The notes: a model not told the origin generated them from the sequence alone. Counted from the first letter of the stretch, positions 1 through 6,490 are shown. The stretch is DNA of 10,261 nt from Candidatus Taylorbacteria bacterium RIFCSPLOWO2_01_FULL_50_130 (GCA_001821155.1 MHSB01000027.1:1-10261), one strand, 5' to 3'. Program-made: numbers and translations.

Positions 1-383
1 GGCTTTGCCGGTACACCAGCGACGACGGTATTCGCCGGCACGTCTTTGTTGACAAAACTGTGGGCGCCCACAACCGCGCCCTCCCCTACCACGACACCTG
101 GCATAACGGAGCTGTGGGTGCCGATGCGGCAATTTCTTTTCAGTATCACTCTTCCCTTCTTATCATCAATCGTGGAATGCGAATAAATGGAGCAGTGCGA
201 ACCGATTTGCACGTTTTCTTCTACTATCACTCCGTGTTTCGCGACGATGAGCGTATATGCCCCGATGTCGGAATGCTTCCCCAGGATAAGTCCTTCCGGG
301 TAGAGCACGATCCAATTCCATTTGGTTGGCGTACCGTGTTTTATCATGGGTCTTCGCCATGTTTTAAATCGTTTCTGCGGCAT
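1..383 (-). CDS. Left-handed beta-helix (hexapeptide) acetyltransferase, 3' end cut by window edge
   Basis: About 127 residues are visible from an ATG at 381-383, and the reading frame is still open at base 1, so the C-terminus lies outside the window. The protein shows the short turn repeats of a left-handed beta-helix: IGKHSDIGAYTLI-like turns are followed by VQIGSHCSIYSHSTID, CRIGTHSSVMPGVVVGEG and a closing VGAHSFVNKDVPANTVVAGVPAK. That closing segment is the usual end of WbbJ/maltose-acetyltransferase type acyl-CoA enzymes, so little is probably missing. It lacks the N-terminal Rossmann part of PglD/NeuD proteins. The gene starts 13 bp after the neuC stop, which suggests one transcript. 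I infer O- or N-acetylation of the nonulosonate or its precursor, possibly the LegH-like step. The acceptor cannot be read from sequence. No Shine-Dalgarno sequence is visible before the ATG. Confidence 0.85.
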   Translation of the reverse strand, partial: MPQKRFKTWRRPMIKHGTPTKWNWIVLYPEGLILGKHSDIGAYTLIVAKHGVIVEENVQIGSHCSIYSHSTIDDKKGRVILKRNCRIGTHSSVMPGVVVGEGAVVGAHSFVNKDVPANTVVAGVPAK

Positions 384-396
384 GATTTCTGTCCGT

Positions 397-1545
397 TCAA
401 TATGATATTTGTTTGTTCAGCAGATGGTCGTCTATCGTTAACTGCTCCAGCAGTTTCGCAACCCTCGGGCCGGTCTTTCCGTCGCCCCACGGGTTATCCG
501 TTGTTCGGAGCGCCTTCCGAAAACGCCTGTTGTACAAGGCCTTTTCTACCGCAGCCGCGATGTCCGCTCTCGCGGAGCGAACATCAATCACATGCTTCCC
601 GCGCAACCTGCCCTTCTGCCGCTCGCCGATATTCACCACCGGAGTCCGCCATGACGCTCCTTCGATGAGGGCCGCACTCGAGTTTCCAATCCATACCGCC
701 GCGTCCCGCTCAAGCGCGAGGAACATCTCGTGCGGAATATTTTTGAAGATTCTAAACAACGGATTGCGCCGCTTTGATTCAAGTATTCGTATTATGCGCT
801 CGCTCCCCGCATCCGCATTAGGATACACCGCAACGACCGGCAGAGCCAGCTTTTTGAGCGCGGCAATGGTTTCTTCCATTTCACTGCCTGCGGACGCATA
901 TGCTTCTCCGGGGTGCTGAACCAGCAACACGAATTTCCCCTCGCGCGGAATGCTTGCAAAAGCCGACACCGCTCTTTTTGAAGGAAGCGCGGCGCGCAAA
1001 ATCGTGTCCAGCGCGGGCGCGCCAACAACGTGTATCCGCCACGCATCTTCCCCCATCTTCCGCACCCTATCCGCCGCGTCGCGCGTAGCGGTAAAATGCA
1101 GTGACGAAAGTTTGGCAATGGCGTGCCGCGCGACTTCGTCCCCGGTGCCGCTTCGCTCGCCGCCATGGAGGTGCGCGGTTGGAATTTTAAGATACAGACA
1201 TGCGGCCGCAGTGGCAAGCATTTCCGGCCGGTCTCCCAAAAGAAGGACAAGGTTAGGACGATTCTTTGAGAACGCTTTCGTGACTCCGGCAAGCGCGCCC
1301 GCGAGAAAGAGCGCCGTACCAGCGGGAGTGTTTTCCTGAAGAATTGCCTTGATGGCTTTGACATCTGGAAAGCTCTTTCGCACAACAGTAATCGTGCGGC
1401 TGAATTGCGGCATCAGGTGCATGCCGGTGGCGTACACGGAAAGCGAAAGTTTAGCGCTTTTTTGCACGGCTCGGAGCACCGGAGTCATGAGTCCGAAGTC
1501 CGCGCGCGTGCCGGTTACATATGCGATTTTTTTCTTATGCGACAT
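397..1545 (-). CDS. neuC: UDP-N-acetylhexosamine 2-epimerase, hydrolysing (NeuC/LegG family)
   Basis: This cytosolic enzyme (382 aa, full family length) inverts C2 of a UDP-HexNAc and hydrolyses it, releasing UDP and a free ManNAc-type sugar for NeuB. The two-Rossmann GT-B-like fold is supported by these motifs: TGTRADFGLM at residues 11-20, LGDRPE near 103-108, HGGERSGTGDE at 127-137 followed by RH at 140-141, GNSSAALIEGA at 287-297 and NIGERQKGR at 305-313. These include the acidic and histidine residues conserved across hydrolysing epimerases. The substrate may be UDP-GlcNAc (sialic acid route) or UDP-diacetylbacillosamine (legionaminic route); the sequence does not decide. It follows neuB after a 313-bp gap and is closely followed by the acetyltransferase gene. 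The start at MSHKKK puts the first beta strand (KIAYVTGTRADFG) at the N-terminus as expected. No Shine-Dalgarno sequence is visible. Confidence 0.94.
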   Translation of the reverse strand: MSHKKKIAYVTGTRADFGLMTPVLRAVQKSAKLSLSVYATGMHLMPQFSRTITVVRKSFPDVKAIKAILQENTPAGTALFLAGALAGVTKAFSKNRPNLVLLLGDRPEMLATAAACLYLKIPTAHLHGGERSGTGDEVARHAIAKLSSLHFTATRDAADRVRKMGEDAWRIHVVGAPALDTILRAALPSKRAVSAFASIPREGKFVLLVQHPGEAYASAGSEMEETIAALKKLALPVVAVYPNADAGSERIIRILESKRRNPLFRIFKNIPHEMFLALERDAAVWIGNSSAALIEGASWRTPVVNIGERQKGRLRGKHVIDVRSARADIAAAVEKALYNRRFRKALRTTDNPWGDGKTGPRVAKLLEQLTIDDHLLNKQISY

Positions 1546-1666
1546 AGTGCTGTGATACAGTACCAGTTATTCGGTGGCGCCGCGTGTATCGTCCTGCGTT
1601 TTACGATTTGCGTTATCTATGCACTTCATATGACGTTTGCCAAAACGCGCCATGCTGTCGTACAAC

Positions 1667-1841
1667 GAGATGGTTACAAAACTATTCTTGCTGCAATTTG
1701 TCCTTTTTGTCCGATACTTCGTCAAGCTGGCGCAAAATGATTTTCGTCGTAGCCGGGCTACGCCTCAATCATTTTGCTGGCTTTCCTCGTCTCGAACAAA
1801 AAGTCCTAAATTTCGCTTAAAAATAGTTTTGTAATCATCTC
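1667..1841. repeat. Imperfect long inverted-repeat element filling the neuB-neuC gap
   Basis: Arms 1667-1686 and 1822-1841 are inverted copies matching at 19 of 20 positions, including a perfect 13-bp core (TTACAAAACTATT at 1674-1686). Symmetry continues inward. GCAAAATGATT (1732-1742) pairs with 1767-1777, and CGTAGCC (1748-1754) pairs with 1756-1762 around a single central base. The whole 175 bp is therefore a degenerate palindrome. A 3-bp AAC lies directly outside both ends (1664-1666 and 1842-1844), which could be a short target duplication but could also be chance. No coding capacity is apparent. It may be a MITE-like element, or a folded RNA between neuB and neuC. The rest of this 313-bp gap (1546-1666 and 1842-1858) shows nothing I can name. 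Confidence 0.65.
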
Positions 1842-1858
1842 AACGCACTTCCAAAGAC

Positions 1859-2962
1859 TTACTCCACGTCCGAACGTTCAAGAAGCGTATCCGCGGATAA
1901 CTCTCTGGTCGCATGCTTGCCAATAATCTCATCATAGTATTTGGGAGGAAGTCCTGTGCCGGGGCGTTTGACGCCAAGATTCTTTTCCGTTAAGACCTCT
2001 CCTTTTCGCACCGCGAGGAGAGTTGCCACGCTTTTGCGCGCCACCTTCGCTATTTCTGTCTCGCTTCTGAATGGAGTCTTTTTTCCGGTGCCGAGCGCCT
2101 TCTCGACATTGCGGATGCGCTCTACGAACGCCTTGAATTCTTGAGGTTCGAGAGATGTTTTGTGGTCCGGTCCGGAGAGTCTCTTATCAAGAGTTAGGTG
2201 CTTTTCGATGAGCACGGCCCCGAGCGCAACCGAAGCGAGTGCCGCTTCATCGCCTAGCGTATGGTCTGAAAAACCCACGAGGAGTCCGAGTTTTGTTCTT
2301 AAGGTTTCGATTACGCGCAGATTTGCTTCTTCAAAAGGAGTCGGATAATTCGTGGTGCATTGCAGGGCGATAATCTTTTTGTTGCCCGCTTCCCTCAAGA
2401 CGGTCACGGACTCTTTGATTTCCCTCATGTCTGACATGCCAGTTGAAAAAAGTATCGGAAGCTTCCATTTCGCGATGCGGGCGAGAAAGGGGATGTTGTT
2501 CGCGTCGCCGGAACTTACCTTGATGGCCGGGACGCCGAGCTTCTTGAGAAAGAGAGCGTTGCTCAAAGAGAAGGGCGTTGAAAGAAATATCAATCCTTTT
2601 TTCTCTGCGTAGGATTTGAGCGCAGAATGATCTTCTCTTTTCAGCACCAGCTTTTTGAGCATTGCGTGTTGAGATTCTTCATTTCTTAAAGGGAGTACCC
2701 GAATCTGCGAGGGGGAGGGATTTTTGCTGTCCTTCTTGTTTGCTTTTTGATACACGGCTTTTTCCGCTGTCCGAGTAACAAGCTCATCCGGACTAAATGT
2801 CTGGAACTTTATCGCGTCCGCTCCGGCGCGCGCCGCGGCATCAATGAGCTTTCGCGCAAGCGAAAGTTTGCCATTGTGATTCACTCCGGCTTCCGCAATG
2901 ATGAAGGTCGGCCTCCCCTCGCCGACCATTCTTTTGCCGATAGTAATTAATCTGCCCCTCAT
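1859..2962 (-). CDS. neuB: Nonulosonic acid synthase (NeuB/LegI family)
   Basis: The enzyme condenses phosphoenolpyruvate with a ManNAc-type sugar to give the nine-carbon acid (sialic, legionaminic or related). It is 367 aa, about the usual NeuB length, with two domains. The TIM barrel includes IIAEAGVNHNG at 21-31, IKFQTF at 51-56, STPFS at 128-132, KVSSGD at 148-153, GFSDHTLGDEA at 230-240 and IEKHLTLDK at 252-260. His234 and His255 match the two metal-binding histidines known in NeuB. The C-terminal SAF/antifreeze-like domain is at about 300-367, with RKSVATLLAVRKGE and KRPGTGLPP; the arginine in KRPGTG reaches the partner active site in the domain-swapped dimer of the family. The gene is separated from the upstream CE4-like gene by 339 bp holding a terminator-like palindrome and a MITE, so it may have its own promoter. 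Sequence does not settle which NulO is made. Confidence 0.95.
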   Translation of the reverse strand: MRGRLITIGKRMVGEGRPTFIIAEAGVNHNGKLSLARKLIDAAARAGADAIKFQTFSPDELVTRTAEKAVYQKANKKDSKNPSPSQIRVLPLRNEESQHAMLKKLVLKREDHSALKSYAEKKGLIFLSTPFSLSNALFLKKLGVPAIKVSSGDANNIPFLARIAKWKLPILFSTGMSDMREIKESVTVLREAGNKKIIALQCTTNYPTPFEEANLRVIETLRTKLGLLVGFSDHTLGDEAALASVALGAVLIEKHLTLDKRLSGPDHKTSLEPQEFKAFVERIRNVEKALGTGKKTPFRSETEIAKVARKSVATLLAVRKGEVLTEKNLGVKRPGTGLPPKYYDEIIGKHATRELSADTLLERSDVE

Positions 2963-2970
2963 AGGTGCAG

Positions 2971-2976
2971 ACTATA
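2971..2976 (-). promoter_or_regulatory. Possible -10 box upstream of neuB
   Basis: The minus strand reads TATAGT here, 5 of 6 matches to TATAAT, ending 8 bp before the neuB ATG. Transcription from it would start within a few bases of the start codon, giving a leaderless or near-leaderless mRNA, which fits the absence of a Shine-Dalgarno sequence. I see no convincing -35 box at 17 bp. The best alternative is TTGGAT followed 17 bp later by TATATC, slightly further upstream, and it is weak. The remainder of the gap up to 3065 shows nothing else. Confidence 0.25.
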
Positions 2977-3065
2977 ACTAGATATATGGCTATTTGGTTG
3001 CGAATCCAAGATGAAGTGAAAATAATAGGCGCTCAAGACTGATTGATAGAGAGGTAACCGAATCA

Positions 3066-3095
3066 AGAAAATAGGTACGATCGTACCTATTTTCT
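3066..3095. terminator. Perfect 30-bp palindrome, probable bidirectional terminator
   Basis: AGAAAATAGGTACGA at 3066-3080 is followed immediately by its exact reverse complement at 3081-3095. In RNA this gives a stem with a small loop, an A-rich 5' side and a TTTTCT 3' side on both strands, the layout of a rho-independent terminator. It lies between the CE4-like gene (stop at 3302) and neuB (start at 2962), so it could end the upstream transcript. The stem is AT-rich, and the palindrome has no spacer, so a protein-binding site is an alternative. Confidence 0.5.
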
Positions 3096-3098
3096 ATT

Positions 3099-3265
3099 TA
3101 GGACTTACGCATTTCTTCCTTTTCTGTTATTCCCGTCCCCGATCAGGTCGAGGGCAAGCTACGGCGGGAATCCAGTATTTGGCCGTTTTTTAACGCCCTG
3201 GATTCCCGTTCCCCGCCTTCGCGAGGACAAGCTTCACGGGAATGACACCGATTGCGTAAGTCCTA
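3099..3265. mobile_element. 167-bp MITE-like element with 13-bp TIRs and 5-bp target duplication
   Basis: TAGGACTTACGCA at 3099-3111 is repeated as its perfect reverse complement at 3253-3265. Directly outside both ends is the same pentamer CTATT (3094-3098 and 3266-3270). Perfect terminal inverted repeats plus a flanking direct duplication are the signature of cut-and-paste transposition. The 167-bp length and lack of an open frame mean it is non-autonomous and needs a transposase in trans. An internal perfect stem (CGGGAATCCAG at 3165-3175 with 3198-3208, 22-base loop) gives a strong hairpin. The TIR resembles ends I recall from DDE-transposase insertion sequences, but I cannot assign a family. 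It sits immediately beside the terminator-like palindrome at 3066-3095, in the gap between the CE4-like gene and neuB. Confidence 0.75.
3129..3243. repeat. Duplicated ATTCCCG...CGGGAAT hairpin modules inside the MITE
   Basis: Two modules, 3129-3171 and 3202-3243, each begin ATTCCCGT and end CGGGAAT, with similar interiors in the same orientation (CCCCG, then CGAGG-n-CAAGCT). They are imperfect direct repeats of about 42 bp. Each module is also self-complementary at its ends, and the outer GGAATCCAG / CTGGATTCC parts pair between modules. The ATTCCC-N-GGGAAT design resembles short dispersed hairpin repeats known from many bacteria, such as dRS3-type repeats in Neisseria; the likeness is of pattern only. 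Confidence 0.6.
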
Positions 3266-3301
3266 CTATTATAGCCAATATCGACGGCGAAGTCCGTATG
3301 T

Positions 3302-4657
3302 CTATGCTACGTCAAGAACCGTAAGCGATTGCGTAGCGTACGCATCGTTTGCCGCGACGCCGATGCGACGGATGTCTTTTAGCGGCAGTGTATCGCTATG
3401 AAAGGCATAGTGCCAGAGACCGTCTTTTTCTCCGAAATCAAGATTGTCGTGGATAAAGCGCCCGGACTTTGTCTCAATCGCAAGAAACGGCTGGGGTCCG
3501 AACACGCGCCCGCGGCGCGCAATGATATCGAGATTCGGCACATCGCCTTCTGGGGCGCGATTGAGTTTGACCTCAAGTTTGAGAGGGTCTTTAATGCGCT
3601 CCGGCGCGCCAGTCGCGCGGCGAAACGCCTCCACTTCCTCGGCGTATTTAAATTTGACGCGCGGATACGCCGGCGCAACCTCCCGAAGGAGAGAGCGCAC
3701 ATAGTCAACTTCTCTGCCTAAATCGCGGAAGTCATGCCCGGCGACTCCAAGAAGTGTGGGGAGTCCCTTGTCCGCCCTCCGAAAGGCCTTTTCAACTTCG
3801 CGGCGCGTCAATGCGCCAACGCGGTTTAAGGGGTTTAACGCTCTGCCAATCCATCGTCGGCACTGCCCGGGCGTTTGATAATCGTCATGGGACGGATGAT
3901 AAACCGACCAATCGGCGGGAGCCTTCCGCCAGTTTCCCGAGCGGCCCTTGCGAAAGTCGGTGAGCCCTTCAAGCGCACGATTATCATCCTGCGCCATGTT
4001 GGAAAGGTCATAGGGAATCCACTGCTCCAAAAAAAAGTTACTATCGGGGCGCTCGGTCTGAAAGCCCGCCCGCGCGGCTTTCGGGAACCATTGCCGTTCA
4101 ATAATTCGGCGGCAGAGCACCTCAAGAAACTCGGGAGCGGAATTAAGAAACGAAGTGGCACATCGGTGCGCCTCGCGGTAGGTGGAAATGTAGTGAAAAT
4201 GATAGTGAAGCGCGTCGGGGCAGCGCTTGTCTGTGTTGAGCGCGGCGCGATAGTGGTCAAAGATGTTGTGGTATCCCAAGTCGCGAAAACGCTCGTTTGT
4301 CTTAAATCCCACATGATCAAGGCAGTGCCAGTTGTAGACCCAGCCGCCTCCGTATGAATCAGGAAAAGCGTTCCGGAACTTCGTATCCATAATACGCCCG
4401 AGCATTTCATCCACTTCCTGCCAATTCTTTTTGTAGTCCAGAGAATGTGTGCCGAGAAGCTGTGCCACTTGTTCCTCTTTGCCTCCAAGCGGAATCTTTT
4501 TCTCTTTTAACAGGCCAAGGGTCGCTTTCGTTTTCGGAAGTCCGGTTACGCCGAAGAGATGCGCGAGGCGCTCAAAGGTCGCCGCCGTGGGTTCGTGAAG
4601 CGGCCCTTCGGTATCTATCGCGTGCACAATCATGACTAAACGGTTGGTGTCGTACAT
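3302..4657 (-). CDS. Uncharacterised protein, possible divergent NodB/CE4-type sugar deacetylase
   Basis: I do not recognise this 451-aa protein with certainty. Its first beta strand runs into HAIDTEGP (residues 12-19, Asp15 and Glu17), like the opening acidic motif of divergent NodB/CE4 deacetylases such as WbmS-like proteins of O-antigen loci. Other probable active-site pieces are GGGWVYNWHCLDHVGF at 103-118, a histidine-rich ALHYHFHY at 149-156 and GVAGHDFRDLGRE at 304-316. The order of an acidic motif, mid-protein histidines and a late His-Asp fits a seven-stranded barrel metalloenzyme. Residues from about 355 on look like a separate beta-rich domain. There is no signal peptide or membrane span, so it should act in the cytoplasm on a precursor. 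I chose the ATG at 4655-4657 because a longer frame would overlap the upstream methyltransferase gene and add an unlikely tail; Met9 of the chosen protein is a possible later start. Position inside the NulO locus suggests a role in that sugar. Confidence 0.6.
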   Translation of the reverse strand: MYDTNRLVMIVHAIDTEGPLHEPTAATFERLAHLFGVTGLPKTKATLGLLKEKKIPLGGKEEQVAQLLGTHSLDYKKNWQEVDEMLGRIMDTKFRNAFPDSYGGGWVYNWHCLDHVGFKTNERFRDLGYHNIFDHYRAALNTDKRCPDALHYHFHYISTYREAHRCATSFLNSAPEFLEVLCRRIIERQWFPKAARAGFQTERPDSNFFLEQWIPYDLSNMAQDDNRALEGLTDFRKGRSGNWRKAPADWSVYHPSHDDYQTPGQCRRWIGRALNPLNRVGALTRREVEKAFRRADKGLPTLLGVAGHDFRDLGREVDYVRSLLREVAPAYPRVKFKYAEEVEAFRRATGAPERIKDPLKLEVKLNRAPEGDVPNLDIIARRGRVFGPQPFLAIETKSGRFIHDNLDFGEKDGLWHYAFHSDTLPLKDIRRIGVAANDAYATQSLTVLDVA

Positions 4658-4667
4658 ATTGGTTGAC

Positions 4668-4688
4668 TGACGAAGTCTGACTTCGTCA
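4668..4688. repeat. Perfect 9-bp inverted repeat with 3-base loop
   Basis: TGACGAAGT (4668-4676) and its exact reverse complement (4680-4688) flank CTG. The hairpin occupies half of the 43-bp gap between the methyltransferase stop (4701) and the CE4-like gene start (4657). No U-run follows it on the minus strand, so it is not a standard terminator. It could be a short dispersed palindrome, an RNA processing or stability hairpin, or a regulator-binding site. Confidence 0.6.
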
Positions 4689-4700
4689 ATGCTAACATTC

Positions 4701-5477
4701 CTATTTTTGCTGTTCTGTCCGAAATGTCTTGGACATACTGTCGGAAAACGGCTTGAAAGGTTTGGACGATGCCTTCTTTCGGACCACAAGAAAATACTCG
4801 TAGAACTTTTGTGGCATATCGGTTACATAGTTGAGTTTCCCGAAATCGCCTCGGCGAGGAAAAAAGTACGAAGCGATTATCTTTTGCCCCTGCTTCTCCA
4901 GTTGCCGAAGCATTGCTTTTGTATCGGTAAAATAATTGGGGTGATTCTTTTTGCGTGCACCCTCTTCGGCATTGAGTGCAAGGGCGTCATCATCTTCATA
5001 GGCATCGTTCTTTCCGGTGAGATACAACATGCCGTTCGTTTTGAGTACCCGCAGAAACTCATAGAGTGCCTTATCCTGAAATGTAGCGTCAAAGACGGCG
5101 AGGCACGCAACATTGTCAAACTTTCCATCGGGAAACGGGAGCTCTTCGGCGGGAGCTTCATAGAGGCCTTCCACTGATGTATCGCCCGCGAAATCCTTTC
5201 TGGCTTCTTCTATCATGGCCCTGGAGATGTCAACCCCCGTAATCCTCTGCCTCAACTTCTTGAACACCGGAAACATTCGCCCCCACGCGCATCCGACATC
5301 GAGCACCGACCCTTTCTGCATCGGGTGCTTTTCAAAAATAAACTCGTATACCGCGTCATCCTCTGTTTTGGCGTCCCCGGAAATAACGTTGCTTGTTTCT
5401 CCCTCTTTTCCGCTCTCCGCCACTCGCCTTTTCCAATACTCGAGATATGAGCGATTCCAATAATCTTTTCTGTTCAT
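4701..5477 (-). CDS. Class I SAM-dependent methyltransferase (second of two)
   Basis: This 258-aa protein has a clear Rossmann SAM-binding domain: motif I VLDVGCAWGR at 58-67, GVDISRAMIEEAR at 81-93 for the second strand acidic residue, ELPFPDGKFDNVACLAVFD at 112-130 for motif II/III and LRVLKTNGMLYLTGK at 142-156. It belongs to the Methyltransf_11/25 type and has no membrane segment. A longer frame begins at 5531, but its first 18 residues would be encoded inside the inverted-repeat element upstream, so I take the ATG at 5475-5477 (MNRKDYW). The inverted repeat runs right up to this start codon. Its target is unknown. In this locus O-methylation of a sugar or N-methylation of the acetamidino group are both possible. 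It is not a close copy of the neighbouring methyltransferase; only the SAM motifs agree. Confidence 0.85.
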   Translation of the reverse strand: MNRKDYWNRSYLEYWKRRVAESGKEGETSNVISGDAKTEDDAVYEFIFEKHPMQKGSVLDVGCAWGRMFPVFKKLRQRITGVDISRAMIEEARKDFAGDTSVEGLYEAPAEELPFPDGKFDNVACLAVFDATFQDKALYEFLRVLKTNGMLYLTGKNDAYEDDDALALNAEEGARKKNHPNYFTDTKAMLRQLEKQGQKIIASYFFPRRGDFGKLNYVTDMPQKFYEYFLVVRKKASSKPFKPFSDSMSKTFRTEQQK

Positions 5478-5594
5478 CCCGTTAGAAATAGGACGTGGAC
5501 AAAAATAGCCCACAACCCATTGAATTAGCACCGAATAATAGTGGCTGCATATTCAGCATGGCATTGCCTCCACGTCCGCTATTTCTAACGGGAT
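5476..5594. repeat. Inverted-repeat element filling the spacer between the two methyltransferase genes
   Basis: ATCCCGTTAGAAATAG (5476-5491) is followed by GACGTGGA (5492-5499). The right arm at 5569-5594 is the reverse complement of both, apart from a 2-base insertion (5577-5578). This gives 24 paired positions around a loop of about 70 bp. The element takes up nearly the whole 122-bp spacer. Its outer end includes the first two bases of the downstream ATG, and the other end is 5 bp from the upstream stop codon. An AT dinucleotide at both outer ends is too short to call a target duplication. It may be a MITE-like or REP-like element, or a structured 5' leader that could mask the start codon. 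Confidence 0.7.
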
Positions 5595-5599
5595 CCATA

Positions 5600-6490
5600 T
5601 TACATCTTCACCGCCTGCACCAGCATGCAGTTGCACAGAAGTGTTGAGTGCCAATCGTACTCCGAGGTTTCCAGCCGTTCGGCAAACCCGCGGAAAAGCT
5701 CGGGGTATTTCTTCTCAAATCGCGGCGGGAGCGGGTGTACGTGATAAAAGCGAAGCCGCTCCGTCGCAAAGCCGAATTTGCGAAGCTCGCCATCCACGTT
5801 CAAGCGGTCATACTCCGGAATGGCGATGTGGTTTTTCTGTATCTGCCTGTCCTCAATGATGCGTTCTACTTGCTCAATGTCCTCAAGATGGAGCCACGAG
5901 CCAATTGCACGAAGCACATCCGCGCGAATCTTCGCGGGAATCTTGATATCTTTGAACAGACGCTGAAGAAACCGAATCGTGTGCTGATTGAATGTGAACA
6001 GTGAAAACAGTTTGTTTTCCAAACTGATGAGAATTCTGCCTTTCGAATTTAGAACGCGGCGAAACTCCTTGAAGAGCTCGTCATGGCGGTCGAGATTTTC
6101 CAGTACGCCCATAGAAAGAAGGAGGTCGAGGGAGTTTTTCTTAGCCGGTATGTTGTACATGTCGCCTTCCATAATGAGATTCTCTGGAAGTTTTGCTTCG
6201 CGCAGGAGCTCTTTCCCCGTATCAAGCATGCCGGTGCTGATATCAAATCCAGTACAAGAAATGCCGCGCTTCTGCAGTTCAATAACCATACGAGCGTCGC
6301 CGCATCCGGCATCCAATACTTTCTTCGGCTTCGGCCGAATCGCGTCAACCATGGCAAGCGCAATTTGCAGGCGGTGGAAACCCGTTGGGTACCGCCCTTC
6401 TCCGGTATAGGTCGCCGAATAGACCGCCGATTTTTGGTCGTAATATTTCTTGAGATGTTTCTGATATTTTTCGCGGCCAAATGTTTTCAT
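5600..6490 (-). CDS. Class I SAM-dependent methyltransferase (first of two)
   Basis: This 296-aa protein has the Rossmann methyltransferase core: motif I VLDAGCGDAR at 58-67, TGFDISTGMLDTGKEL at 80-95, IMEGDMYNIP at 106-115 for motif II and LLLSMGVLENLDRHDEL at 123-139, then FRRVLNSKGRILISLENK at 143-160. The N-terminus (YYDQKSAVYSATY) is the short helix common before the SAM domain. The roughly 130 residues after the core hold helices and a tail that should set acceptor specificity, including HVHPLPPRFEKKYPE. The start codon follows the oxidoreductase stop by 24 bp, consistent with co-transcription, although no Shine-Dalgarno sequence is visible. The acceptor is unknown. Its place among NulO genes suggests a sugar hydroxyl or an amidine nitrogen. 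A non-sugar target such as a quinone seems unlikely here. Confidence 0.85.
   Translation of the reverse strand: MKTFGREKYQKHLKKYYDQKSAVYSATYTGEGRYPTGFHRLQIALAMVDAIRPKPKKVLDAGCGDARMVIELQKRGISCTGFDISTGMLDTGKELLREAKLPENLIMEGDMYNIPAKKNSLDLLLSMGVLENLDRHDELFKEFRRVLNSKGRILISLENKLFSLFTFNQHTIRFLQRLFKDIKIPAKIRADVLRAIGSWLHLEDIEQVERIIEDRQIQKNHIAIPEYDRLNVDGELRKFGFATERLRFYHVHPLPPRFEKKYPELFRGFAERLETSEYDWHSTLLCNCMLVQAVKM

Noticed and set aside
60..668. 202-codon open frame on the plus strand
   Set aside because: It lies opposite the acetyltransferase and neuC genes, both of which have clear family motifs, and its own protein shows no recognisable motif.
792..1385. 197-codon minus-strand frame
   Set aside because: It is the out-of-frame shadow of neuC, rich in Arg, Ser and Pro.
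3835..4488. 217-codon minus-strand frame
   Set aside because: It is a frame-shifted shadow of the CE4-like gene, which is itself uninterrupted; no frameshift is needed.
4658..4789. N-terminal extension of the CE4-like protein by 44 residues
   Set aside because: It would overlap the upstream methyltransferase coding region by 89 bp and be encoded through the 21-bp palindrome; the ATG at 4657 precedes the first predicted strand by a normal distance.
5476..5594. Integron attC site, suggested by GTTAGAA and TTCTAAC at the arms
   Set aside because: attC runs AAC...GTT from outside in on the top strand, whereas here the order is GTT...AAC, and no integrase or cassette array is present.
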